Shown: in pieces, positions 56,209-64,000 of the stretch | Layout of the letters: each line of letters opens with the position of its first letter | How positions within the stretch are numbered: position 1 is the stretch's first letter | Assembly: GCA_005787685.1 (NCBI GenBank) | Contig: SYAC01000038.1 | Location: 18,121 to 82,120, forward strand | DNA length: 64,000 nt | Reading direction: 5' to 3' | Source of the DNA: Planctomycetia bacterium | Lineage (GTDB): Bacteria; Planctomycetota; Phycisphaerae; Phycisphaerales; SM1A02 | The notes under the pieces: generated by a model | Seen by the model: only the letters and a program-made list of their open reading frames with translations | Databases searched by the model: none | Told to the model about the DNA's origin: nothing | Translations under genes and position numbers: made by a program

Positions 56209-59201
56209 GCATGAGTGATCGAGAAGTGGTGGAGTCGATTCGCCAATTGCTGCTGCAGCCGCGACCAGATCCAAGCATGGTGGTGCAAGTGGCGCAAGAA
56301 TTTTCGCGGCAAGTGGATGACGCAAACAAAAATCTAAATCGTTGTCATCGCTGGATTGTTGTCGGTTTATTCGCCGAAGCGGTGAGTTTTGGAGAGGCTT
56401 TGGACCTGGCCAAATCAGCGGCGCGCTTGATGCTGGAGGGCATATTTGCGCAGTGGGGTGAATTATGTCGTGCCTGCGAAGTCGCCCCTTCAGCGGGCAT
56501 TGATCAGAGTTTGCTTGAGTCGTATGTCGATGCGTGGTCGCGCTTTCACTCGTTGGCGCCAACTGAAACTAGGCACCGTCATTTGTCGCTCCAACGCGCG
56601 CCACTTGCCGAGCGCTTGCAAGTCTTGCGCGAGTTGATTGATCTTGATCGCAGAAATCCCGAATGGTTGCGCTCCATGACGCGGCTGCAACGGGAGACGG
56701 CCGCGGAGTTGGCACAGGTTGTTGAGCGCGCCTTGCGTGAACAAGATGATGATTTGGCTATTGCGATTTCGCCCTTGATCGACGCTTGTGGCGGCGCGGT
56801 TGGTGAGCATCAAGAACAATTAGCGCGGTTACAAACTTTCGCGGCGGCGGCTAAATCTCGCTGCGCTGAAAAAGACGCACGCGCCGCGTGCTATGACATG
56901 CATGCTGCGGCGACCGAAATGAATCTTGCCGCATTGCGCCAAGCAAGCGAGCGTTGGCAAGCGGCGATAGAGCGCTTTCAGCCCGATCAAGATTTGCTGC
57001 AATCCGCCGCCGCAAGTTTGCAACTATTGCAGGCGCAACGCGCGCGTGAGATACGCGAACTTGATCAACGCAATGCGATCGGGAGGCTGGAGTTGGCGCT
57101 TGATCAAGCGCAGCCATTCGAGGCGGTGCAACTCTGCGTGAGCGCCGCGCGAAATGTGGAGGCCACATTGACGCAACCACTTTTGATGAGGATTGCCGCG
57201 CTCAAAGACGCACATCAAGCCGCCGCTCGCAGAAGATTTGCGCGTAAAAGTGTTTCAGTCGCCGTAGCCATGCTTGTGCTTTCGTTGTGCGGATGGTGGG
57301 TGGTGCGGTGGCAACAATCGCTTGAACAGATCAATACCATTGCGCGCGAGGTCGATGAGATGTTGCTTGCGGGCACACCACAGACCGCGTTGACTGCGTT
57401 GGCAAGTTGGAAGCAGTCGCATGAAGAATTCAAAGACGCTCCGCAGATCGCCGTTGTGAGCGCCAAAGTCGCCGCCGCGTGCGCAAGCGAGCAAGCTGAA
57501 ATGAAGTTGGCCCAAGACGCCATTGATCGCGCCACGCTATTGTTGCAAACACCTGGCTTCCCCATGGAATGTGACAAGATCGCCGATGAATTGAGGCAAA
57601 TGGCGGCGCGCGCTCCTAAGTCCATGCAGCCTCAATTGCTTGCCGCCGCCGATCAACTTGCCAGCCATGCGGAGGCGGGGCGTTCACTTTCTCTGAATCA
57701 AGCGCGTGGCGAATTTATGCGATTGGAGTCGGCGTTGAATGCGTTGACACCATTGAGCGCGTTGGAACAAGTTGATCCCGCCGCATGGAGACGGCGGGCC
57801 GAGCAATATCAATCGATTGTTGATAGCGCAAATTTAGCGGCAAGTGCGGTGGTGAATAACCGCGACGCGCAAACGACTGCGCAGTCATTGCAAGCCATGG
57901 CGTTGAACGCCATGCGATTGCGTGAGCAAGCGCAGCAAAATGAAAAGTTGTACATGGATGCCAATGCACTGTTGCGCGATATTGAAAAAATCCCGTCGAG
58001 TGAGTCGAGCTATCGTGATAAGTATGTGGAATTGCTGAAAGTGGCGGGCGATCTGTTAAACCGAGACAAGAAATTACAGGCCTATGAGCAAGGATTCAAA
58101 GTTGCCCAAGGAGGAGTTGGCGTTGAATACTGGCGAACGAACATAGTCAAATTGATCTTGGCGGGTAGGGTTAACACGGTAGGCGGTTTGACAGATGTTG
58201 ATTTTGGTGACGCGGGCACGGCGCGCTCCTTGGAGCCGGTGCTGGCTCGATATGTGACGGACTATCCCTACAGCCCCCATTCGGAAGCCGCGCAATTGAT
58301 CCGGGGACAATGTCGAAGAACCCTAATGAACTGCGTAAATGCCGAGGGAATTGGTGCGGCCACGGCGGCGTGGTTGGATCAATCAGGGTGGTCAAATATG
58401 GGCGAGCAATCGCTCGACGCGGGGCGCAAAATATACCGCAAGCGAACAGCGCAGCTTGGTCAAACATGGGCGCAAGCGGTGCAGTCCAAAAATGATTTGG
58501 CCGTCCCCGCGGAAAAATTGAGGGAGCGCGCTCCGCTGAAGGGGAAAGTATTGGGAGTCAGCACGCCGTGGCCACCCGCACAGTTGTTGGGTGAGGTCGC
58601 CGCAAATTTGCCAAAGGCATCATGGAAAGACGCGCGTGATCTGTGGCTTGAGTTGCTTGCCAAAGAAGCCGCCTTGCAACCAAGCAATCCAATTTTGACA
58701 TGGCACTTGCAGCGTGATTTGTGGAATGTATGGTTGGATTTTTTCGCAGAAGAAAGCGACCCTGTTGATGCAGCGGCCGCCAAGTGGGTTCGCGCGCTTG
58801 AAACGCAGCGGGCAGTTTCCGCCAGTGATCCATTTGTAGTCTCAGCCAGCGATCAAGCTGCGCGCTCGGAAGATGTTCGAAATCTTGCGTTGCAATCGTT
58901 GTCATCAATGCCCAAGATTGGTGAACTGGTCAAAGCCGCCAAGCGGCGGGATGAAATTATGATGGCAGGCCTCAAACCCGCGGGGCTGGTTGGAATCATG
59001 TTGACGCCGCAGAATGGCGGGTACGGGGTTCGCGGACTCGCCAACGGCAAGGACGCCTTGCTGATCGGAAAATCGAACGATGATATATGGAGGTTTTTCC
59101 AAGTCCGAATTGAAAAGAACGAAGTTCTCTTTTTGCAAGACCCGCCAAATCCCATTCCCCAATCACCGCAACTTCTTTTCATTCAAGGAGCAACCAAATG
59201 A
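56205..59201 (+). CDS. Large single-pass membrane helical protein of the GAP1 operon
   Basis: 998 residues from the ATG at 56205 (ATGA with the previous stop); 56211 is a near alternative. The N-terminal 345 residues are helical and coiled-coil-rich, probably cytosolic. One transmembrane helix (VSVAVAMLVLSLCGWWVVRW, about 350-370) is followed by a 630-residue extracytoplasmic part, also helical (TPR-like), ending in a small beta-rich domain with PAGLVGIMLTPQNGGYGVRG and LLFIQGATK. It could transmit between the GTPase side and the periplasm. No known family recognised. Confidence 0.72.
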   Translation: MSMSDREVVESIRQLLLQPRPDPSMVVQVAQEFSRQVDDANKNLNRCHRWIVVGLFAEAVSFGEALDLAKSAARLMLEGIFAQWGELCRACEVAPSAGIDQSLLESYVDAWSRFHSLAPTETRHRHLSLQRAPLAERLQVLRELIDLDRRNPEWLRSMTRLQRETAAELAQVVERALREQDDDLAIAISPLIDACGGAVGEHQEQLARLQTFAAAAKSRCAEKDARAACYDMHAAATEMNLAALRQASERWQAAIERFQPDQDLLQSAAASLQLLQAQRAREIRELDQRNAIGRLELALDQAQPFEAVQLCVSAARNVEATLTQPLLMRIAALKDAHQAAARRRFARKSVSVAVAMLVLSLCGWWVVRWQQSLEQINTIAREVDEMLLAGTPQTALTALASWKQSHEEFKDAPQIAVVSAKVAAACASEQAEMKLAQDAIDRATLLLQTPGFPMECDKIADELRQMAARAPKSMQPQLLAAADQLASHAEAGRSLSLNQARGEFMRLESALNALTPLSALEQVDPAAWRRRAEQYQSIVDSANLAASAVVNNRDAQTTAQSLQAMALNAMRLREQAQQNEKLYMDANALLRDIEKIPSSESSYRDKYVELLKVAGDLLNRDKKLQAYEQGFKVAQGGVGVEYWRTNIVKLILAGRVNTVGGLTDVDFGDAGTARSLEPVLARYVTDYPYSPHSEAAQLIRGQCRRTLMNCVNAEGIGAATAAWLDQSGWSNMGEQSLDAGRKIYRKRTAQLGQTWAQAVQSKNDLAVPAEKLRERAPLKGKVLGVSTPWPPAQLLGEVAANLPKASWKDARDLWLELLAKEAALQPSNPILTWHLQRDLWNVWLDFFAEESDPVDAAAAKWVRALETQRAVSASDPFVVSASDQAARSEDVRNLALQSLSSMPKIGELVKAAKRRDEIMMAGLKPAGLVGIMLTPQNGGYGVRGLANGKDALLIGKSNDDIWRFFQVRIEKNEVLFLQDPPNPIPQSPQLLFIQGATK

Positions 59202-60091
59202 CACAATTGCAAAGCCGATCAACCACACAAAGCAAGCCACCAGCGCCGAAGGCGTTGCTTCGGTTCGCGTCTGTTGATCCAGAGGCGCGTCTTTCACTTC
59301 CAAGTGGCGCGTTCACCACGCCGGCCTTAAGCAGTAGTCTGCTTGGCGGTATTGCGCTGATGGTATTTATCTATGCGCCGGCGTTCGTATTTCGTAATTC
59401 CGAAGTTGGACAAGTTGTGTGGCGCTACTTGACCGCGTTTGATCGCATTCCAATTTTGATCATGTTTTTCAGTTGTTGGAGCGTGAGCATCTTGGTGATT
59501 AAGAGTTTCAAGATTGTCGCGCAGCGCAAGGCGTTTCAAATTCATTTTGCGCCCGATGATCCGGAGTGGTTCATTGCCCGAAGCAACGCTATGCAGGTGG
59601 TGGAGGCCATTGAATCCAGGGTGCAGGGGGTGGAGGGGTTCATGTATCTCAACCGTGTCACCAGTGTGTTGCGCGCGGTGCGTAATGTTGGACGCGTGGG
59701 TGACATTGACGAAATGTTGCAGAGCCGCGCCGACAATGAGGAGTTGCAAATTGACGGCGGATATGTTTCGGTGAAAGGATTCATTTGGGCTATTCCCGTA
59801 TTGGGGTTCATTGGAACCGTGCTGGGTTTAACCGAGGCAATTGGCCGATTTGGCGGCGTTCTTGGAGCGCAGGGGTCCGATTTGAAGACCATCACCTCAC
59901 AACTGACGCAAGTTATTGGCGGATTGGACACGGCGTTTGTGACTACGGGCGAGGGTTTGGTGGCGGCGCTTGGCATTCATTTGTTCCTTACATTTTTGCG
60001 CCGCGCCGACGACCGCTTCCTTGATGATTGTCGCGATCAATGTTCGCGCCACATCACTTCACGCGTGCGCGTGACAGGAAACGAGTACTGA
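59198..60091 (+). CDS. MotA/TolQ/ExbB-like proton-channel subunit
   Basis: A 297-residue protein with four hydrophobic segments. The conserved pair of TolQ/MotA helices is present as IWAIPVLGFIGTVLGLTEAI and GGLDTAFVTTGEGLVAALGI. These line the proton path of stator complexes. The short first two helices and cytosolic loop are near 50-110. Start overlaps the large protein's stop by ATGA. It should pair with ExbD/MotB-like proteins, of which two follow. Confidence 0.88.
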   Translation: MTQLQSRSTTQSKPPAPKALLRFASVDPEARLSLPSGAFTTPALSSSLLGGIALMVFIYAPAFVFRNSEVGQVVWRYLTAFDRIPILIMFFSCWSVSILVIKSFKIVAQRKAFQIHFAPDDPEWFIARSNAMQVVEAIESRVQGVEGFMYLNRVTSVLRAVRNVGRVGDIDEMLQSRADNEELQIDGGYVSVKGFIWAIPVLGFIGTVLGLTEAIGRFGGVLGAQGSDLKTITSQLTQVIGGLDTAFVTTGEGLVAALGIHLFLTFLRRADDRFLDDCRDQCSRHITSRVRVTGNEY

Positions 60092-60093
60092 GC

Positions 60094-60915
60094 ATGCCGC
60101 GCTCGCGCCGTGGTGATGAGAGTCCGATGTCGTTCTTCTCATTTCAAGATGTGATGATGTGCACCATTGGAGTGACAATTGTGATCACCATGGTTTTAAT
60201 TTTGCAGATTGGCGCCGACGCGGCCGTGGTGGAGGCCACCCAGTCGCAAGTCAAATCCGACTTGACAAAAAGTCGCGCTGAATTGGCCAGTGAAGCGGCC
60301 GGGTTGAAGGATCGGTTGAATTTAGCGGCGCAGAAGAAATCCCCAAATCAAGCCATCGTGCGGGGAACACTGCGCCAAGAATTGCGCAGCGAGTTGGACA
60401 AGCGACAGCGTGCGACGCAGGAGAAGAAAGAAATCGAGATGCAGGTGCGTGAAATGGTGGCGCTGTCCAGCACCGATCCCAGCGCGATTGAGGCCGTGGA
60501 GTTGATCCGCCAACGCGATGAATTGGAGGAACGGCTTGCGACCACGCAATTGCGCCGCAGAGTCACCTATTTACTGGCCGAAGATGACCGCAAGCCAGTG
60601 ATTATTGAGGTCTCCGGTTCACAGTTGGTGGCGGGAACTGATGTGGAGCAAGATTCTCCGCTTGCAATTCCGTTGAACGATCCCGATACGGCGGCGGCGT
60701 TATTAAAGCAATGGATACAAAGTTTGCCCGAGCCGACCAAGCGCACTTTACTTTTTGTGGTGAAGCCAAGTGGCGTGGCCATGTGGCGCGATATCTCGCA
60801 GACATTCGACAATGACAACGAACTTAGGTCGCTGGCTCGCGGGTTAGATTTAATCGAGGAGGAGTCCTACACCAGCGATCGATTTCGCCCAGCCGCCAAG
60901 GACTTGAAGCCATGA
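60094..60915 (+). CDS. First ExbD/MotB-like single-pass protein
   Basis: 273 residues from the ATG at 60094, 2 bp after the channel gene's stop; the frame's upstream start at 60028 overlaps it and is less likely. A short basic N-terminus (PRSRRGDESPMS) precedes one membrane helix FFSFQDVMMCTIGVTIVITM with an Asp early in it, as in MotB and ExbD. A coiled-coil region (about 50-140) and a C-terminal alpha/beta domain follow (VTYLLAEDDRKPVIIEVSG). No OmpA-type peptidoglycan motif is seen. Confidence 0.7.
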   Translation: MPRSRRGDESPMSFFSFQDVMMCTIGVTIVITMVLILQIGADAAVVEATQSQVKSDLTKSRAELASEAAGLKDRLNLAAQKKSPNQAIVRGTLRQELRSELDKRQRATQEKKEIEMQVREMVALSSTDPSAIEAVELIRQRDELEERLATTQLRRRVTYLLAEDDRKPVIIEVSGSQLVAGTDVEQDSPLAIPLNDPDTAAALLKQWIQSLPEPTKRTLLFVVKPSGVAMWRDISQTFDNDNELRSLARGLDLIEEESYTSDRFRPAAKDLKP

Positions 60916-61856
60916 GTCGCCGAGGCGGGTCGGGCGATGAATTTGGAAGTTTGGATTTATTGCTGGATACGGTGTGCAACATGTTTGGTCTGTTTATTTT
61001 TATTGGCATTATTGTGGCCATTCTTGCGGGCGCCCGCAGCAAGGAATTGATCACCAAGGCAACTCCCGCGGGCGCGACAGCGTCCGATCCGTTGAGCCAA
61101 GAGCGCACCGCGTTGCAAAGACTTCGCGTTATGGTTGAGAACGCGGAAAAAAAATCACCCGAAGAGGGGGAGTCCCTCATCGCCTCTGGAAAATTAGAGT
61201 CACTGCGTGAGAGCAACACGGAAACCACAAAGAAAACCCAGGAACTTGCGGCAATTTTAAAATTTGGCGAGGATCGCACGGAGGCCTTGAAAGTTGAATT
61301 GCCCAATCTGCGCGCCGAAATTGAGCAGCTTGAAGCCGAACTCAAAGCCGAGGCGGCAACCATGGACAAGAAAGTTCGTACGCCCCGCAAGCGCGAAGTG
61401 GAGGGGTTGCTTCCAGTGCAAGTTATTTTGTGGAAGGACCGCGTGTATTGGATTAATCCATGGGTGGGTTCGATTGATGAGCCTTGCACACGCTGGAGTG
61501 AATGGAACACAGATGCGGTTGACATGTCGGCGCATCCAGAAAGCATTATCCATGAATGTTTTCGTGGAGGAGGTCAATGGATTGAGCGTCGTGTTCCCTT
61601 GCTTGTCAATGGAGGCCTTGCAGTTGGCCAAGAGGGAGCGAGAGAGTGGGAGCAACCCCTGCGCGCGTTGCTTGATCGGCTTTCAACCAACAAACATGTG
61701 CTTAGTTTGAAAGTGTCGTCCAACTCCCATAGGGCATTCGGTCCCGTGCGAAGTTTGATCGCGGAAAAGGGTTTCGCGTATGAGGTATCCCCTATCCAAA
61801 TCAACGACGCAACATACCGCGACGAGATTCGCGATGGCGTAGCGACGGCGCAGTAA
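60912..61856 (+). CDS. Second ExbD/MotB-like single-pass protein
   Basis: 314 residues, start coupled by ATGA to the previous gene. The membrane helix contains two acidic residues at its start (GSLDLLLDTVCNMFGLFIFI), again in MotB/ExbD position. A coiled-coil region (about 55-150) leads to a C-terminal alpha/beta domain (QVILWKDRVYWINPW, RALLDRLSTNKHVLSLKVSS). It differs in sequence from the first such protein, so the channel may be a hetero-complex. Last gene of the operon; no terminator is evident in the 118 bp to the convergent gene. Confidence 0.7.
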   Translation: MSRRGGSGDEFGSLDLLLDTVCNMFGLFIFIGIIVAILAGARSKELITKATPAGATASDPLSQERTALQRLRVMVENAEKKSPEEGESLIASGKLESLRESNTETTKKTQELAAILKFGEDRTEALKVELPNLRAEIEQLEAELKAEAATMDKKVRTPRKREVEGLLPVQVILWKDRVYWINPWVGSIDEPCTRWSEWNTDAVDMSAHPESIIHECFRGGGQWIERRVPLLVNGGLAVGQEGAREWEQPLRALLDRLSTNKHVLSLKVSSNSHRAFGPVRSLIAEKGFAYEVSPIQINDATYRDEIRDGVATAQ

Positions 61857-61974
61857 AATGCGCGTGCAGCACATTGCGATTTCTTTCAACGCGCTGAACA
61901 AATGCACTTACCATTGTTGTGGTCCAATGCCGCACGCATTGACGGAGCAATGATGTGCGCCCCACGGCGCTCAA

Positions 61975-64000
61975 TCAGGGTTTTTGCCCTGGTGTAGCAG
62001 GTATTTGCGGCATGGGCGGTGGGATCGCTTGCGTGGCAATGGCGCGGTATTGCCCGCCATATGTCTTGGCGATTGCCGCGAGTTGCGTGGGGTCCACATC
62101 TTGGCCAAGTCCAATTGTGTGAATGCGAGTTTGATCGGCGCCTCCGTTGTACTGCTGCAAAATAAAGTTTGGGTCAGCACCAAAATGTCCATCGGTCAGC
62201 AGAAATAGTTCATGTGGAATTGGATTTAATTGGGTGAAAGCATATTTCAAGGCGTTGGTTGGATCGGTGCCGCCACTCGATCCAACTTCTTGAATCTTGC
62301 GCAAATAGTCACGGGCTTTGGCCGTGCCCGCAAGCACCCAATCTGCTTCAAGTACATAGGCGTCGCTGCTGAAGAAGATCACTAGGAAATGGCTTCCCTT
62401 GGAAAGTGATTGGATCGTGCGCGTCAGTTCCGCACGAAGCGCAATAAGTTTGTCGCCATCCATGGAGCCACTGATGTCGCAGACAAAGCAAATATATTTT
62501 CCGCGCACTCGTGTACCAAAGAAATCCACGCCGCCATCGGGCGTGTCCGACTTTTGCGCGTTCTTCGCCGTGTTGGAATTCTTTGGTCCGGAGTTGCCGT
62601 TGGCGGCGATCCCCGATTTCACCTGCGTCGCGGATTCAAACTCCGATCGATTGATGCGTTGATACACCTTGGAATCCATGTGCAACGAGCCATCTTTTTC
62701 CACGCTCCATTTGGCGGTGTAGGGCAATGCCTGAGCGGGGGGAATCACGCTTCTTTTCGCTTGATTTGCCTGGGCGGGTAACTCAAGCGCGGTGGTCAAA
62801 AAGCGACATGGTGTGGATGGATTTTCCGTGAAGACAACGCCATCGTTTAAATCAAATGTGGCGCGCAATTCCGCTGCGATCACAAGTTGCGATGGTGTGC
62901 CCCAGCTTCTATACAGTTGCATTGATCGTTGCGTGGGACGAATGGCCAGTATGGATTGATCAAATCCGCCGGGCGCGAAATCAGGTTGGTGTTGAGTGGT
63001 GTCCACTTGACGCCAATAGCCCAGCAGCGGCGCAAATTTGGATTGAGTTCCCACCTGGGAAGTTTCGGGAGTGGCGTCGCCCGTTTCATTTTCATTCTCC
63101 ACAACTTCTGGCAGTGGAATGGTGGTGTCGGTGGCGCTTGACTCGTTGCTTGGTGTGGGTTGTGGAGCGGGTTCAGATATTAATTTCTCCTCGACGGCGC
63201 GACTTTGATCTGGCATGATTGAACCAGCGTTTGTGGCATCATCTTTTTTGGCGCCGTGATTGCCTGCGTCCGCTTGTGCAGTGGTGCGGGTTACGCTTGT
63301 TCCCTGGGTGGTTGCCAACGCGCCAGCGGCAGATGTGGAGCCAGCGCTTGCGGAGCCGTTGGCGCTTTCACTTTCGCTGGGTATACCCCTGTCTTGCGCG
63401 CCATTTGCGCTTCTGCGCAGCGTGCCAGCGCTGGTGGCTGTTTCTTTTTGTGAAGCCGTGGGCAATGTGGTTGCGCTAGTTTGCATTTGTGAATTTGAAT
63501 TTGTTTCAGTCGCTGGTCCAGCGCCCGTGCCCGTAAGTGATCCGCCACTGGCCGATCCAGTTCCCGCTGAAGTTTGTGAAAAGCGTTTGGGAGTAAAGGG
63601 TTGATTTGAGGCGCTTGATCCACCGTTGACCGTGTCAGCAATTTTTATAAGTTGCGATTGCGATCCTCCAGAATTGGCGCCGCCACCTGAACCTGATCCA
63701 CCTTTGCCGCCGCCACTTGCACTTCCGCTACCGCTTCCGTTTCCGCTACCGCTTCCGCTGCCGCTTCCGCTACCGCTTCCGCTACCGCTTCCGCTACCGC
63801 TTCCACTTCCGCTGCCGCTACCGCTTCCACTTCCGCTGCCGCTACCGCTTCCACTTCCGCTTCCACTTCCGCTTCCGCTTCCACTTGCGCTTCCGCTTCC
63901 ACTTGCGCTTCCGCTTCCACTTGCGCTTCCACTGCCACTTGCACTTCCACTGCCACTTGCACTTCCACTGCCACTTGCGCTGTTTCCAGTAGAACTCGGA
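61975..64000 (-). CDS. von Willebrand A domain protein with Gly-Ser repeat tract, 5' end outside window
   Basis: The frame is open from the stop at 61975 to the window edge, so an ATG at 63484-63486 is internal and the gene is longer. The C-terminal domain is a vWA: MIDAS CDISGSMDG (near 62461-62481), GGTDPTNAL and LLTDGHFG. Before it lies a Ser/Thr/Pro/Ala-rich region and, from about 63700 to 63990, about 95 residues of Gly-Ser and Ala-Ser dipeptides. A short ordered patch (QLIKIADTVNGG) sits between. An extracytoplasmic, metal-dependent adhesion or assembly protein is likely. It converges on the GAP1 operon with 118 bp between stops; similar vWA proteins are common in planctomycetes. Confidence 0.78.
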   Translation of the reverse strand, partial: PSSTGNSASGSGSASGSGSASGSGSASGSGSASGSGSASGSGSGSGSGSGSGSGSGSGSGSGSGSGSGSGSGSGSGSGSGSGSGSGNGSGSGSASGGGKGGSGSGGGANSGGSQSQLIKIADTVNGGSSASNQPFTPKRFSQTSAGTGSASGGSLTGTGAGPATETNSNSQMQTSATTLPTASQKETATSAGTLRRSANGAQDRGIPSESESANGSASAGSTSAAGALATTQGTSVTRTTAQADAGNHGAKKDDATNAGSIMPDQSRAVEEKLISEPAPQPTPSNESSATDTTIPLPEVVENENETGDATPETSQVGTQSKFAPLLGYWRQVDTTQHQPDFAPGGFDQSILAIRPTQRSMQLYRSWGTPSQLVIAAELRATFDLNDGVVFTENPSTPCRFLTTALELPAQANQAKRSVIPPAQALPYTAKWSVEKDGSLHMDSKVYQRINRSEFESATQVKSGIAANGNSGPKNSNTAKNAQKSDTPDGGVDFFGTRVRGKYICFVCDISGSMDGDKLIALRAELTRTIQSLSKGSHFLVIFFSSDAYVLEADWVLAGTAKARDYLRKIQEVGSSGGTDPTNALKYAFTQLNPIPHELFLLTDGHFGADPNFILQQYNGGADQTRIHTIGLGQDVDPTQLAAIAKTYGGQYRAIATQAIPPPMPQIPATPGQKP
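63715..63984. repeat. GS-coding minisatellite
   Basis: About 270 bp of near-perfect 6/12/18-bp units of the form (CCGCTT)n/(CCACTT)n on the + strand, encoding Gly-Ser and Ala-Ser on the minus strand. The repeat keeps the vWA frame open. Units drift from CCGCTACCGCTT at the left to CCACTTGCACTT at the right, suggesting repeated slippage or unequal exchange. Confidence 0.85.

Noticed and set aside
59198..61856. Zorya-type phage defence (ZorA/ZorB) reading of the channel genes
   Set aside because: The MotA-like and MotB-like parts are compatible, but ZorC, ZorD or ZorE helicase/nuclease genes are absent, there is no OmpA-type domain, and GTPase and GAP1 genes are not part of Zorya.
63715..63984. 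Tandem repeats as a CRISPR array
   Set aside because: The units are 6-18 bp with no spacers, and they code for Gly-Ser within an open frame.

Overview
The window looks like chromosome from a Planctomycetota bacterium, most likely a Phycisphaerae-type lineage. This is inferred from gene content, not from a marker gene. The clues are secreted proteins with VCBS/FG-GAP and dockerin-like calcium repeats, a GTPase/GAP1/MotA-like operon of a kind I associate with planctomycetes, many TTG/GTG starts, and a diderm envelope (OprB porin, DUF481 proteins, lipoproteins). There is no rRNA, no CRISPR array and no intact insertion sequence. One tRNA-Gly(CCC) is present.

Layout. 1-8.3 kb: the 3' part of a CcsA-type cytochrome c assembly gene, a VCBS-repeat protein, a trypsin-like HtrA protease, a secreted protein of unknown role and an alpha/beta hydrolase. 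8.3-11 kb: cyclodeaminase-like gene and pheT (lacking the tRNA-binding OB domain), running leftward. 11-16.6 kb: two lipoproteins, an Hsp70 of HscA/DnaK type and arginine decarboxylase speA, with a palindrome beside its ribosome-binding site and a clear terminator. 16.6-21.2 kb: HdeD-like protein, beta-lactamase-fold hydrolase, SGNH lipoprotein, methyltransferase. 21.4-28 kb: an AddB/AddA-like recombinational helicase-nuclease pair. 29-39.8 kb: a thiolase, an H-NOX / HNOBA hybrid kinase / HD-GYP nitric-oxide signalling operon, a 2-kb graveyard of gene fragments (lipoprotein, IS91-family transposase, small membrane protein, second thiolase 3' end), and a four-gene operon of KamA-like aminomutase, CoA-transferase A and B and a class III aminotransferase. 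40-43 kb: sugar MFS transporter plus OprB porin. 43.4-51.5 kb: secreted dockerin-esterase, accessory genes, tRNA-Gly, an orphan adenine DNA methyltransferase and mscL. 51.5-53.7 kb: a DUF481 gene beside its decayed tandem copy.

The most interesting part is 53.8-64.0 kb. A tightly overlapping six-gene operon encodes a zinc-ribbon P-loop GTPase, a GAP1-N2-like membrane-anchored protein, a 998-residue single-pass helical protein, a MotA/TolQ/ExbB-like proton-channel subunit, and two different single-pass proteins with an acidic residue in the membrane segment (ExbD/MotB-like). A convergent gene encodes a von Willebrand A protein with a long Gly-Ser repeat that runs off the window edge. Together they suggest a GTP-controlled, proton-powered envelope machine whose function is not known to me.

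A second functional hypothesis concerns 35.6-39.8 kb. The aminomutase would turn an alpha-amino acid into a beta-amino acid, the aminotransferase would make the 3-oxo acid, the CoA-transferase would activate it, and a thiolase (intact at 29.1 kb, remnant at 35.4-35.6 kb) would cleave it to acetyl-CoA plus a shorter acyl-CoA.
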